64,000 nucleotides of DNA from Solibaculum_A intestinale (GCF_040096205.1 NZ_JBBMFD010000008.1:1-64000); one strand, 5' to 3'. Shown: positions 41,092 through 50,443, counted from the first letter of the stretch. The notes: generated by a model from the letters alone, not told the origin. Numbers and translations are program-made.

Positions 41092-41955
41092 TTATTGCTT
41101 ATCGATGTGCTTAAAGCCTTCCCCAATGATCTCCCCTACGTCGGACACTACGATAAACGCATCGGGGTCGGTCTGTTTGATGACAGCACGGATCTGGAAC
41201 ACTTCCTGACGGCGCACCACACACAACAGCACTTCCTTATCCTCCCCGGTATACGCCCCCTGCGCCTTGAGCACCGTGACCCCGCGCTGGATGTCTTCCA
41301 GGATGCGTTTGGCGATGGCATCGTTTTGGTCGGACACAATGAGCATCATCTTCCCCGTGTCCGCTCCGTAAAGCACCCCGTCAATCAGGCGGCTGCTGAT
41401 GAAGATCATGATGAGCGCATAAAGACCGCTTTCCATGGTACCGTACACCAATGTCGCCGCCAGAACAATAACCAAATCCACCGCCATAATCAGTTTCCCC
41501 ATGGGAATATGGGGGAATTTCCGGGAAAGGAGTTTCGCCCCCAAGTCGCTGCCGCCGGTGGTGGCACCCCGCAGATAAATAAGACCCAGACCCAAGCCGG
41601 ACAAAAAGCCGCCGTAAAGAGCCGCCAACAACGTGTCTCCCTGGTATTGGGGCAAAAAAGGCGCCAGCCCGTCGATCAAGGCGGAAGAAACGATGGTGGC
41701 CACCACGGTACGGGCCAAAAACCGCCAGCCCAGCAACTTCCAGCCCAGCAAAAACAAAGGCAGGTTGATCAATAGGATGGTGGTACCGATGGGCAGGGTG
41801 GTCAGGTAGTTGACGATGGTGGCAAGGCCGGTAGCGCCGCCGGGCGCGATAGCATTGGGGGACGAAAAGGTGTCGATGGCCACGGCGAACAGTACGCTGC
41901 CGCCCACAAATGCAGCCGCGTCCAGAACGTATTCCTTCATCCGGTTTTTCTTCAT
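41092..41955 (-). CDS. YitT-family membrane protein (DUF161/DUF2179)
   Basis: A 287-residue protein with about six membrane segments (AAAFVGGSVLFAVAIDTF, ATGLATIVNYL, TTILLINLPLFLLGWKL, LAALYGGFLSGLGLGLIYL and more) and a C-terminal cytosolic DUF2179 domain (MLIVSDQNDAIAKRILEDI, GVTVLKAQGAYTGEDKEVL). IAPGGATGL and GATTGGSDL are the signature repeats. Function of the family is not settled; a transport role is usual inference. ATG at 41955 follows AAAGGAGAG. Upstream reading continues without a ribosome site and is rejected. It lies downstream of glmS but past that gene's terminator. Confidence 0.92.
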   Translation of the reverse strand: MKKNRMKEYVLDAAAFVGGSVLFAVAIDTFSSPNAIAPGGATGLATIVNYLTTLPIGTTILLINLPLFLLGWKLLGWRFLARTVVATIVSSALIDGLAPFLPQYQGDTLLAALYGGFLSGLGLGLIYLRGATTGGSDLGAKLLSRKFPHIPMGKLIMAVDLVIVLAATLVYGTMESGLYALIMIFISSRLIDGVLYGADTGKMMLIVSDQNDAIAKRILEDIQRGVTVLKAQGAYTGEDKEVLLCVVRRQEVFQIRAVIKQTDPDAFIVVSDVGEIIGEGFKHIDKQ

Positions 41956-42190
41956 GGGGTTCTCTCCTTTGGGGAACGGTACGCCCAGGTTCGACATTTG
42001 AAATCCGGGTTCCTTGTTCCATAGTGTTTCGCAATTCGGGAAAAACATACCAAACAGGCCGCCTTTCCTTGGTATCGCCAGCCCAAAACGCCAATAAGAT
42101 TCCATTTTGAGATGTTTTTGGGGACGCAGGCACGCCTCCTTGCGTCTGCCATCCAGCCTGTTTTTTCTGTAAATATGAGTTTTTCGGCAC

Positions 42191-42229
42191 AAAAGGCCCG
42201 GCAACGATTGTCTCGTTGCCGGGCCTTTT
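42191..42229 (-). terminator. Terminator of glmS
   Basis: On the minus strand GGCCCGGCAACGA, five bases, TCGTTGCCGGGCC, then TTTTGTG. Arms match those of the fabV terminator. Confidence 0.92.
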
Positions 42230-42259
42230 CCAAGCGGCGCCGCGCTTTTTCCGGTTTCT

Positions 42260-44086
42260 TTACTCCACCGTCACGCTCTTTGCCAAATTGCGGGGCTTGT
42301 CGATGTCGCATCCCTTCATAGAGGCCATATAATAGCCGAACAGCTGCAAAGGAACAATGGCTAGCGAAGGTAGGAAAATATCCAGCGTCTCCGGAATGTA
42401 GAACTGGAAGTCGGTGGTTTCGTTAATACGGGTATTGTGCTCGGTGGTAAGCCCCAGCACTTCCGCGCCCCGGGCTTTTACTTCCTTGACATTGCTCATG
42501 GTTTTGTCAAACAGCCGGTCCTGGGTGGCGACTGCCACCACCAGGGTACCTTCCTCGATCAGGGAAATGGTCCCGTGTTTGAGCTCGCCCGCGGCATACG
42601 CCTCGGAATGAATGTAGGAGATTTCCTTGAGCTTCAACGATCCTTCCATGCAAACCGCATAATCCAGATTGCGCCCGAGGAAGAACACGTCCTTGTCCGC
42701 ATAGTGGCGGGAAGCAAAATACTGAATGTCTTCCTTCTTTTCGAGCACCGTCGCCACCTTTTCCGGCAACGCCAGCAGCTCGCGGATCATCCCTAAATTC
42801 TCCTCGTCGGAGATTTTCCCCAGCTGCCGCCCCACATACACCCCCAGCAGGTAAAGAACCGCCAGCTGACAGGAATAGGCCTTGGTGGTGGCCACAGCGA
42901 TTTCCGGGCCCGCCCAGGTATAGATCACGTCGTCGGATTCTTTGGCAATGGAACTGCCCACCACATTGACGATGGCCAAAGTCCTGGCTCCCTGCTGCTT
43001 CGCATAGCGAAGAGCCGCCAGAGTATCCGCCGTCTCGCCCGACTGACTAATGATGACCACTAAGGTATGTTCGGTAAGAATGGGATCCCGGTACCGGAAT
43101 TCCGACGCCAAATCCACCTCCACCGGCTTACGGGTGAGGCCTTCGATGACGTACTTGGCCACGATGCCAGTATGGTAAGCCGAGCCGCAAGCCACGATGA
43201 GAATCTTGTCGACCTTCTCGAGCTGGTCCTTGGTGAGCGTAATGTCGTCGAGCACCACCTCGCCGTCCTGAATGCGGGGCTTGATGGTGTCGGTGAGGGC
43301 CTTGGGCTGCTCCATGATCTCCTTGATCATAAAGTGCTCATAGCCGCCCTTCTCCGCTGCGGACACGTCCCAATCCACATGGAACACTTCTTTGTCCACA
43401 AGCTCCTTGCTGGTGTCGTACACCTTTACCTCGTCTGCGCGCATCACCACAATTTCCTTTTCCTCGAGATGATAGATGTCCCTCGTGTAGGAAAGGATGG
43501 CGGGAATGTCGGAGGCGATGAAGTTCTCGCCTTCCCCAAGCCCCACGATGAGGGGGCTGTCCTTGCGCATGGCGATGATCTCGTCCGGATGGTCCAGGCA
43601 CAAAATACCCAAGGCATAAGAGCCCTCCAGGGAATTTTGCAGCATGACCACGGTATCGAGAATGTCGCCGTTATAGTAATATTCAATCAGCTGGGCGATG
43701 ACCTCGCTGTCCGTCTCGGACGCAAAGGCAAACCCCTTTTCCATCAGGCGGTTTTTCAGCTGCATATAGTTTTCGATGATGCCGTTGTGAACAATGGCAA
43801 ACCGGCCGGAAGAACTGATATGCGGGTGGGAGTTGACATCGGAAGGCTGCCCGTGGGTGGCCCAGCGGGTATGCCCGATGCCGATAGTCCCCTTGAGATT
43901 GCGGCCGCCGTCGAGCATATCGCGAAGGATCTCCAGCCTTCCCTTGGCCTTGACCACTTCCAGCTGTTCCCCAGTGTATACCGCTACACCCGCTGAGTCA
44001 TACCCCCGGTATTCGAGCTTGGAAAGACCGTCGAGCAGAATGGGCGCTACCTGCTGGCTGCCCACATAACCTACGATTCCGCACAT
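42260..44086 (-). CDS. glmS: Glutamine-fructose-6-phosphate aminotransferase
   Basis: Makes glucosamine 6-phosphate from fructose 6-phosphate and glutamine, the entry to cell-wall amino sugars. The 608-residue enzyme starts MCGIVGYVG, with Cys2 as the glutaminase nucleophile, followed by GHTRWATHG and HNGIIENY. Two SIS domains come next (ACGSAYHTGIV, ISQSGETADTL) and the terminal KPRNLAKSVTVE. AGGGGG precedes the ATG. It lies 86 bases after purA, too short a gap for the glmS ribozyme found in many Firmicutes, and no ribozyme core is visible. Confidence 0.97.
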   Translation of the reverse strand: MCGIVGYVGSQQVAPILLDGLSKLEYRGYDSAGVAVYTGEQLEVVKAKGRLEILRDMLDGGRNLKGTIGIGHTRWATHGQPSDVNSHPHISSSGRFAIVHNGIIENYMQLKNRLMEKGFAFASETDSEVIAQLIEYYYNGDILDTVVMLQNSLEGSYALGILCLDHPDEIIAMRKDSPLIVGLGEGENFIASDIPAILSYTRDIYHLEEKEIVVMRADEVKVYDTSKELVDKEVFHVDWDVSAAEKGGYEHFMIKEIMEQPKALTDTIKPRIQDGEVVLDDITLTKDQLEKVDKILIVACGSAYHTGIVAKYVIEGLTRKPVEVDLASEFRYRDPILTEHTLVVIISQSGETADTLAALRYAKQQGARTLAIVNVVGSSIAKESDDVIYTWAGPEIAVATTKAYSCQLAVLYLLGVYVGRQLGKISDEENLGMIRELLALPEKVATVLEKKEDIQYFASRHYADKDVFFLGRNLDYAVCMEGSLKLKEISYIHSEAYAAGELKHGTISLIEEGTLVVAVATQDRLFDKTMSNVKEVKARGAEVLGLTTEHNTRINETTDFQFYIPETLDIFLPSLAIVPLQLFGYYMASMKGCDIDKPRNLAKSVTVE

Positions 44087-44172
44087 AGAAACTGTGCCCC
44101 CTTATTTACATAGAATGATACGGTTAAAAACGCCGTCTGTCCTCCCAGCGTATTTACCTTTGCCCTTTTCTC

Positions 44173-45459
44173 TTACAGACGCGGCTGCCGGAAAATAATA
44201 TCCTCGCGGCCGGGTCCGTTCGAAACCATTGTAACAGGTGTGTCAATGGCACGCTCGATGAAATTGACGTATTCCTGTGCCGCCTTGGGAAGCTCCTCAA
44301 ACTTGCGGATGCCCCGGATGTCTTGCTTCCAGCCGTCGAGCACCTTGAGCACGGGCTTTGCCCGTTCCAGGTCGGGTGTCACCGGGAAATTGTCGGAAAT
44401 TTCGCCGTCGAGCTCGTAACCCACGCAGACCGGAATGTTATCCAGATACGAAAGCGCGTCAAGCACCGTTACCACCGCTTCCGTGGCGCCCTGCACCTTG
44501 CAGCCGTACCGGGTAGCGATGCAGTCAAACCAGCCCATGCGGCGCGGGCGGCCGGTGGTGGCGCCGTATTCGCCCTTGTCACCCCCGTGGCGGCGAAGCT
44601 CTTCCGCCTCTTCCCCGAAGATCTCGCTGACAAAAGCGCCTGCGCCCACGGCGCTGGAATAGGCCTTGACCACCGTGACCACGCTCTCCACCGAGTGGGC
44701 GGGAAGACCCGCTCCCACCGGCCCGTAGCCGGCGATGGTGTTCGACGAGGTGACCATGGGATAAATGCCCCAGTCCAAATCCTTCAAGGCGCCCAGCTGG
44801 CCCTCCAGCAGAATGTTCTTTCCTTCCTTGACGGCCTCCTGCATAAACGCGTGCACATTTCCAACATATGGCCTTACTTGCTCGCGATATTCCAGCATGG
44901 TGGCATAAAGTTTCTTTGCATCCAGGAGAGGTTTGTGGTATAAGTGCTCAAGCAGCACGTTCTTGGTCTCGATGACCCGTTCAATCTTCTCAAGAAGCTC
45001 CTTCTCCCGGAACAGCTCGCACACCTGGAACCCCACCTTGGATACCTTGTCCGCATAAAAAGGGGCGATGCCCGACTTGGTCGAGCCGAAGCTTTTCGAG
45101 GAAAGCCGCTCCTCCTCATACTGGTCGAACAGGACATGATAGGGCATGACAATCTGGGCCCGCTCGCTTATCAAGAGGCGGGGAGCCGGCACGCCGCCGT
45201 CCTTAATCTGCTTGAGCTCCTTCATTAGCTGGGGAATGTTGAGCGCCACCCCGTTGCCGATGACGTTCATAATATGGGAATAAAACGCGCCGGAAGGCAT
45301 CATGTGCAGCGCGAAGCGCCCATAGGGGTTGATGATGGTGTGTCCCGCGTTGGCGCCGCCCTGGAAACGCACCACAATGTCCGATTTCGCGGCGAACATA
45401 TCAGTAATTTTTCCCTTGCCTTCGTCGCCCCAGTTTGCGCCTACAATCGCCTTTACCAT
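44173..45459 (-). CDS. purA: Adenylosuccinate synthetase
   Basis: Joins IMP and aspartate using GTP, the first step from IMP to AMP. The 428-residue protein has GANWGDEGKGKITD (phosphate loop and catalytic Asp), GGANAGHTI, the IMP-binding TSSNTIAGYGPVGAGLP region, TTGRPRRMGWFD and the GPGREDIIF end. Length normal. It lies between purB and glmS on one strand, 111 bases after purB, so AMP synthesis from IMP is co-located in purB-purA order. Confidence 0.97.
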   Translation of the reverse strand: MVKAIVGANWGDEGKGKITDMFAAKSDIVVRFQGGANAGHTIINPYGRFALHMMPSGAFYSHIMNVIGNGVALNIPQLMKELKQIKDGGVPAPRLLISERAQIVMPYHVLFDQYEEERLSSKSFGSTKSGIAPFYADKVSKVGFQVCELFREKELLEKIERVIETKNVLLEHLYHKPLLDAKKLYATMLEYREQVRPYVGNVHAFMQEAVKEGKNILLEGQLGALKDLDWGIYPMVTSSNTIAGYGPVGAGLPAHSVESVVTVVKAYSSAVGAGAFVSEIFGEEAEELRRHGGDKGEYGATTGRPRRMGWFDCIATRYGCKVQGATEAVVTVLDALSYLDNIPVCVGYELDGEISDNFPVTPDLERAKPVLKVLDGWKQDIRGIRKFEELPKAAQEYVNFIERAIDTPVTMVSNGPGREDIIFRQPRL

Positions 45460-45570
45460 GTGGTATCACTCCTAACAATCGGTTGGCCCCAGGGAGATCT
45501 TCCCCCTGCGGCATGCTTTCGGCCGGGTTTTCGTTTCACTGCTTCCTTGCCGCGAAACGCTTCTTTTCCC

Positions 45571-47001
45571 TTAGACCTTGATTTCTACCTCCACCTGACC
45601 GATGCCTTGATACCGGTCCAGGACCTCCTTGACGTCATGCTCCAAAAACTCCGTCACCTGCTGAGGCGCCCGGCCCACGTAATTCTCCGGACGGATGAGG
45701 GCTTTGAGTTCTTCCAACGTCACACCGAAGGCCGGATCCTTTGCAATCCGCTCGAGCAGATCGTTTTCGCCGCCCTCCTGCTTGATGACGCGTCCCGCCT
45801 CCATGGAGTGAACCCGGATGCGCTCGTGCAGCTCCTGCCGGTCGCCGCCCCGCTTGACCGCGTCCATCATAATGTTTTCGGTGGCCATAAAGGGCAGCTC
45901 CTTCATAAGCCGCTGCTCGATGACCTTGGGGTACACCACTAAGCCGTCTACCACGTTGATATACAGACTCAAAATCGCGTCCACCGCCAAAAAGGCTTCC
46001 GGCACGCTGATGCGCTTGTTGGCCGAGTCGTCCAGCGTCCGCTCGAACCACTGGGTGGAAGCGGTAAGGGCGGGGTTGACCGCGTCGGCGATCACATAGC
46101 GTGCCAGCGACGCGATGCGCTCGGTGCGCATGGGGTTGCGTTTATAGGCCATGGCGGAGGAACCGATCTGCTGCTTTTCAAAGGGCTCCTCAATCTCCTT
46201 GAGATGCTGCAAAAGCCGGATGTCATTCGAGAACTTAGCCGCCGACTGGGCGATGCCGGACAATACGTTTAAATACTGGCTGTCCACCTTTCTCGAATAG
46301 GTCTGCCCGGAAACCGGGAACACGCCGGGATATCCCATAATCTCCGCAATCAGGCCGTCGAGGGTACGCACCTTTTCCTGGTCCCCCTCAAACAGCTCCA
46401 GAAAGCTCGCCTGGGTGCCGGTGGTTCCCTTGGAACCCAGCAGCTTCGCTTTGGAAAGCTGATGCTCCACATCCTCCAGATCCAGCAAAATGTCATTGAG
46501 CCACAGCGCCGCCCGTTTTCCCACCGTGGTGGGCTGGGCAGGCTGGAAATGGGTAAAAGCCAGAGTGGGCTGGTCTTTTTGCTCGTCGGCAAACTTGGCC
46601 AGATGCCCAATCAACGTCACCAGCTTGTCGCGGATGAGGGTCAACCCTTCGTGCATCAGGATCAGATCGGTATTGTCGCCCACATAGCAGGAGGTGGCGC
46701 CCAAATGGATGATGGGGCGGGCCTTGGGGCACTGCTGGCCGTACGCGTAAACATGGGCCATCACGTCGTGACGGCATTCCCGCTCCCGCTTTTCGGCCAC
46801 GTCGTAATTGATGTCGTCTGCGTGCTGCTTCATTTCCTCGATCTGCTCCTCGGTCACCGGCAGGCCAAGCTCATGCTCCGCCTGGGCCAGGGCAATCCAC
46901 AGCCTGCGCCAGGTGCGGAACTTCTTGTCCGGTGAAAAAAGATAGAGCATTTCACGGCTGGCATACCGTGAGGACAGGGGGCTTTGATAGGTATCGTTCA
47001 A
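45571..47001 (-). CDS. purB: Adenylosuccinate lyase
   Basis: Releases fumarate from adenylosuccinate and from SAICAR, so it serves AMP synthesis and the de novo purine path. The 476-residue fumarase-fold enzyme has SRYASREM near the start, LGATSCYVGDNTD (with the acid His in IHLGAT), THFQPAQPTTVGKR, and the signature loop IGSSAMAYKRNPMRTER. A GGAGG site precedes the ATG at 47001. A long leader with an attenuator lies upstream. Confidence 0.97.
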   Translation of the reverse strand: MNDTYQSPLSSRYASREMLYLFSPDKKFRTWRRLWIALAQAEHELGLPVTEEQIEEMKQHADDINYDVAEKRERECRHDVMAHVYAYGQQCPKARPIIHLGATSCYVGDNTDLILMHEGLTLIRDKLVTLIGHLAKFADEQKDQPTLAFTHFQPAQPTTVGKRAALWLNDILLDLEDVEHQLSKAKLLGSKGTTGTQASFLELFEGDQEKVRTLDGLIAEIMGYPGVFPVSGQTYSRKVDSQYLNVLSGIAQSAAKFSNDIRLLQHLKEIEEPFEKQQIGSSAMAYKRNPMRTERIASLARYVIADAVNPALTASTQWFERTLDDSANKRISVPEAFLAVDAILSLYINVVDGLVVYPKVIEQRLMKELPFMATENIMMDAVKRGGDRQELHERIRVHSMEAGRVIKQEGGENDLLERIAKDPAFGVTLEELKALIRPENYVGRAPQQVTEFLEHDVKEVLDRYQGIGQVEVEIKV

Positions 47002-47142
47002 AATAGAACGCCTCCTTGCGAATTTGGTAAGAATCCGTTGCCGCGAAGAGGCATACGCCCGTTCGCGCAGATTTTCTCCAGTTTACTGCAGTTTAATAGT
47101 AATACATCCGGATGGATTTGTAAAGAATTTGCTTGTAAAACG

Positions 47143-47327
47143 AAAAAAGCCGCGCGTCTTTGAAAAGACGTGCAGCCTGCCGGTGCGGCCCAGGATCTCC
47201 GGCTCCCGCATGAAACCGTAGAGAAGAGATTGATACCAGTTAGGAAGCGAGATGGCGGGAGCGGAGACAGGGAGAAAAGGGTAAAGATGTAAGCAAAAAG
47301 AAGAATGTAACAAGAGGAATTCTTGTT
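47143..47327 (-). ncRNA. Leader RNA of purB with attenuator
   Basis: The transcript from the promoter at 47334 would run ~180 bases and then meet an intrinsic terminator: GC-GC-CGTCTTT and AAAGACG-GC-GC arms (47149-47175) followed by six T residues (47143-47148). The first part holds AACAAGA / TCTTGTT. A second word, GGGAGCCGGAGATCCTGGG, lies before the terminator. I find no match to the purine, PRPP/ykkC or T-box consensus. Confidence 0.6.
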
Positions 47328-47333
47328 ATCCCT

Positions 47334-47362
47334 ATTATAAAAACACGCTCGAACCCTGTCAA
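47334..47362 (-). promoter_or_regulatory. purB promoter
   Basis: On the minus strand TTGACA, exactly 17 bases, TATAAT. Confidence 0.85.
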
Positions 47363-47396
47363 TACGATATGCCAAACTTTAATCTTTGTATACAAT

Positions 47397-48284
47397 TTAT
47401 ACTGCGAGTAAATGATCGAGGAAATCCCGGATTTGTTCCATCGCCTGGTTGGTCTCCGGCAGATCAAACACATGGAACACATGCCACATGCCGTCGAACA
47501 CCGATAGGGTTACCGGTACGCCGCATTCTTCCAGTCTTTTCTTCAAAAGCAGCGAGTCTCCCAGCAGCACCTCGTTGGTACCCGCCTGGATGAGAACCGG
47601 GGGAAACCCGGCCAAATCCCCGTACACCGGCGACAGATAAGGGGTCCCAAGCGGCGTTCCCGCCGCGTAATGCAGGGCGGACAGGTGCAGCCCCTCGCTT
47701 TCGATGATGGGGTCGTCCTGGGCCCGGGTACGATGGGAGGAAACCGACCCGGTCAGGTCGGTCCAGGGGGAAAGGCAAACGATCCCGCCGGGCAGCGGCT
47801 CATCCCTGTCTTTGAGGCACAAAGCCAGCGCCAGCGAAAGACCGCCGCCCGCCGAGTCTCCGGCCAAGACAATCCGGCCCGGTTCGATTCCTTCCCTGCA
47901 CAGATGCCGAAAGACGGCCAGAGCGTCGTCCAAAGCGGCAGGGAACGGATGCTCTGGCGCCAGACGGTAGTCATAGGAAAGGACGCGCCGCCCGGTATCC
48001 TGTGCCAGGACCGACGCCAGCGCCCGGCTGGAGGTCAACGACCCGCCTTCGTAGGCGCCCCCGTGGGAATAGAGGATCACCCGGTCCCCCCTTTCCTTTG
48101 CCGGGACAATCCACTCCGCCGGCCGAGGGCCGGGGGCCGGCGCCACCCGCAGATCAGGCGGCATCTTTTTGAGCTTTCCTAAAAAATCCGACCCGGCACG
48201 TTTGAGATCCAGGTTCAGATTACAAATCACCGGCTTTACGCTGCGCAATAGTCCCAGCATCGCCGCGCTCTTCTTGCTTTGCAT
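47397..48284 (-). CDS. HSL-family alpha/beta hydrolase (esterase)
   Basis: A 295-residue esterase of the hormone-sensitive-lipase group. The oxyanion motif is SHGGAYEGG, the nucleophile Ser lies in GDSAGGG, and the Asp and His of the triad fall in VLIQAGTNEVL and MWHVFHVF. YDYRLAPEHPFPAALDD is a family block. It should hydrolyse short acyl esters in the cytoplasm. ATG at 48284 follows GGAGGGG; the frame continues upstream into the pgeF region but without support. It stands 124 bases after pgeF. Confidence 0.9.
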   Translation of the reverse strand: MQSKKSAAMLGLLRSVKPVICNLNLDLKRAGSDFLGKLKKMPPDLRVAPAPGPRPAEWIVPAKERGDRVILYSHGGAYEGGSLTSSRALASVLAQDTGRRVLSYDYRLAPEHPFPAALDDALAVFRHLCREGIEPGRIVLAGDSAGGGLSLALALCLKDRDEPLPGGIVCLSPWTDLTGSVSSHRTRAQDDPIIESEGLHLSALHYAAGTPLGTPYLSPVYGDLAGFPPVLIQAGTNEVLLGDSLLLKKRLEECGVPVTLSVFDGMWHVFHVFDLPETNQAMEQIRDFLDHLLAV

Positions 48285-48408
48285 ACTTCCCCTCCATGTT
48301 CCAGCCGCCTTTTCCCTCTCCATGGAGAAACGGCCTAAGTCTGCCACCTCTTCCCCCGTCGGCACCCAAAGCAAGGCAACCGCATTTCGCTGTTGACCTC
48401 CTCGCTCC

Positions 48409-49389
48409 CTATTCCGGCAAAATCTCCAAAAACGCCGCCAGGCCGCCCCGCCTTCCGCCGGTGGCCCGGTGGGAAAAAAGCAGGTCGCTGTGGCAACAGG
48501 TGCAGATCCCCGAGACCGTGATCTGCGTTTGCGGAATCCCGGCGCCAACGAGCAGCTGCCGGTTTAGCTCCCACAAATCCAGCTGATAGCGGCCGTTTTC
48601 CTTGGGGAAAAGCACCTGCTCGAGGTGAATCCCCGAAAGTGCCCGCACCCGATCGGCCACCGCGTCGTCCACCTCATAACAGCATTTCCCAATGGAAGGG
48701 CCTACGGCCGCCTTGAGGTCTCTAGGGTCGGTGCCGAATTCCTCCCGCATCCGTTTTACGGTGATGGGACCGATGGACGATACCGTTCCCCGCCAGCCCG
48801 CATGAGTTAGGCCGATGGCCTTGTGCACCGGGTCGAGAAAGAACAGGGGGACGCAGTCGGCATAATGGGTAACCAGGGTAAGGCCCGGCACATCGGTAAT
48901 CAATCCATCCACACTCTGGTAATCCTTCTTCCGCCTGATCCCTTTTCCACGGTCCTCTTCCGTTACCCGGCGGATCACCGTATGGTGATCCTGGGCGGAA
49001 AAGACCAAACTTTGCGGGTCAAACCCGGCGGCCAGGGAAATGCGCCGGTAGTTTTCCCGTACATTTTCGTCCGGGTCTCCCCGGCCGAAGCTCAGGTTGA
49101 GCGCCGCGAATTCCCCTTCGCTCACCCCGCCCAAACGGGTGGAAAAGGCATGGCGGAACCCGAGTTCCTCCGAAAGGGCCGGGAATGTCAGAAACCCCAC
49201 CCCATCCTTTTGCTCGAGCCTCATATTCCCAATGGAGTTCATTTTAAAACGCCCCTTTCCTTTGCTGCGTGATTCGCAGGCCATCGGCCTGCCAGACTGC
49301 GCGTGGTGGGAACGGCATTCCTCGCACCGCCCATACCGGGGACAACGTTTCCTGCGGCATGGGCAGGGGGATTTCACCGGTGTTTGCAC
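48409..49389 (-). CDS. pgeF: PgeF (YfiH/YlmD)-family protein with a Cys-rich N-terminal extension
   Basis: Residues ~50-326 are a multicopper-polyphenol-oxidase-like (LACC1/YfiH) protein, now known for purine nucleoside phosphorylase-like and peptidoglycan-editing activity. RHAFSTRLGGVS, SAQDHHTVIR, THYADCVP, LTHAGWRGTV, CYEVDD and CTCCHSDLLFSHR hold the metal and active-site His/Cys residues. In frame before them lies a 49-residue Cys/Arg-rich segment with CPCRRKRCPRYGRCEECRSHH. A GTG at 49389 follows AAGGAGGG at ideal spacing, while the usual-looking ATG at 49242 (AAAGGGG) would omit the extension. The Cys-rich piece resembles small free-standing zinc-type proteins of Clostridia, so this may be a fusion. 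Confidence 0.85.
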   Translation of the reverse strand: MQTPVKSPCPCRRKRCPRYGRCEECRSHHAQSGRPMACESRSKGKGRFKMNSIGNMRLEQKDGVGFLTFPALSEELGFRHAFSTRLGGVSEGEFAALNLSFGRGDPDENVRENYRRISLAAGFDPQSLVFSAQDHHTVIRRVTEEDRGKGIRRKKDYQSVDGLITDVPGLTLVTHYADCVPLFFLDPVHKAIGLTHAGWRGTVSSIGPITVKRMREEFGTDPRDLKAAVGPSIGKCCYEVDDAVADRVRALSGIHLEQVLFPKENGRYQLDLWELNRQLLVGAGIPQTQITVSGICTCCHSDLLFSHRATGGRRGGLAAFLEILPE

Positions 49390-49497
49390 AAAACTCCCTC
49401 CTTGGTTTTCTCCTTTGTTCTTTTTGCCAATGCCAGCCTTGGATGTTCCGCGGCGCTTCTTCTATTGTATGCCATTCGGGCTTCTTTGAACCAACAT

Positions 49498-49537
49498 AGA
49501 AAAATCCCGCGACGAAGCCCACCCGCCGCGGGATTTC
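49498..49537 (-). terminator. Terminator of the uronate locus, first unit
   Basis: On the minus strand AAATCCCGCG, 15 bases, CGCGGGATTT, then TTTCTA. Confidence 0.88.
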
Positions 49538-49612
49538 CGCCCGTTCGCTGCAGGACCCGCCAGCGCAAACGGACACGTCATTTGCCTATTGTGAAGGAAG
49601 AAAAGGCGCTTG

Positions 49613-50401
49613 TCAAGCTCTTGCCAGAGCTTCCCGGATAATTTTGCTGTCCCAGTCGTTTTCCAGCGGGTCGCCGATGCACTCGGAGGACATCCGCCCG
49701 TCGTACCCGGCGGCCTTCAGCGCCGCGAAGAACGGTATGCATTCCTCCAGCTCCTCACCCCGGGGGAAATACCGGGTGGGCGAAGAAATGTGCGTGTGCC
49801 CCAGCTTGCCGGACTCGGCCGCTTGCGCCACAATGGACACATCCTCATGGTCCACGCACATGTGATAGTAGTCCAGCAGAATGCCCACGCTGGGATGGTC
49901 CACCTGGCGCATCAGCGCAAGGCCTTCGGCGCCGGAATTGATGAGGTTTGTCTCCGTATGGTTGAGTGGTTCGATGACGATGGTAATGCCGTACTTTTTC
50001 GCCACGTCGCCCAGCTGATAGGTAAGCTCCGCCATCTGCTGAAAGGCATCCTCCTTAGAGAAGCCTTCCGGCACCTTGCGGGCCGCGCCCGAGCCCAGCA
50101 CCGACGTTTTCACGCCCAGGGACGCCGCCTTATAAAGAGCTTTGTCGGTATACTCAAGCAGGCTTTTTACGTCCACATTCGGGCCGGTCAGCGGCGCCGA
50201 ACCGGAGAAGAAAATATTGGTCGCCTCGGTCTTGAGGCCCGCCGCCTCACAGGCGGCGCCAAACTCTTTGAGCTGTGCGTCGGTCATATCTGCCAGCTTG
50301 CACAGCGCCACTTCCACATAATCGTAGCCAAGCCGTTTTTTTGCCAGGGGGAGTTTCTCCGCAGCATGTTCAAAGTCGCCAAAGCAAAGGCCGAATCGCA
50401 T
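49613..50401 (-). CDS. Sugar phosphate isomerase/epimerase-family TIM barrel (A)
   Basis: A 262-residue xylose-isomerase-like TIM barrel. RFGLCFGDFEHAAEKL opens the barrel; IVIEPLNHTETNL, GILLDYYHMCVDHEDV and HTHISSP carry the metal-binding Glu, Asp and His residues in the usual order; SSECIGDP ends it with the last Glu. Such proteins isomerise or epimerise sugars, keto-sugars or inositols in the cytoplasm; the substrate is not predictable from sequence. It is the third gene of the uxuA-SDR-isomerase unit, 42 bases after the SDR, so it presumably acts on a uronate or its product. Confidence 0.87.
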   Translation of the reverse strand: MRFGLCFGDFEHAAEKLPLAKKRLGYDYVEVALCKLADMTDAQLKEFGAACEAAGLKTEATNIFFSGSAPLTGPNVDVKSLLEYTDKALYKAASLGVKTSVLGSGAARKVPEGFSKEDAFQQMAELTYQLGDVAKKYGITIVIEPLNHTETNLINSGAEGLALMRQVDHPSVGILLDYYHMCVDHEDVSIVAQAAESGKLGHTHISSPTRYFPRGEELEECIPFFAALKAAGYDGRMSSECIGDPLENDWDSKIIREALARA

Positions 50402-50443
50402 GGTTATCGCATCCTTTCCGTTGAGAAAATGTTGATTGTGATC

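Noticed and set aside
44087..44172. glmS ribozyme upstream of glmS
   Set aside because: The 86-base gap is too short and has no ribozyme core words.
47083..47313. A short frame in the purB leader, starting with an ATG and covering the attenuator
   Set aside because: No good ribosome site and no repeated regulatory codons that would mark a leader peptide; kept only as an open possibility within the leader finding.
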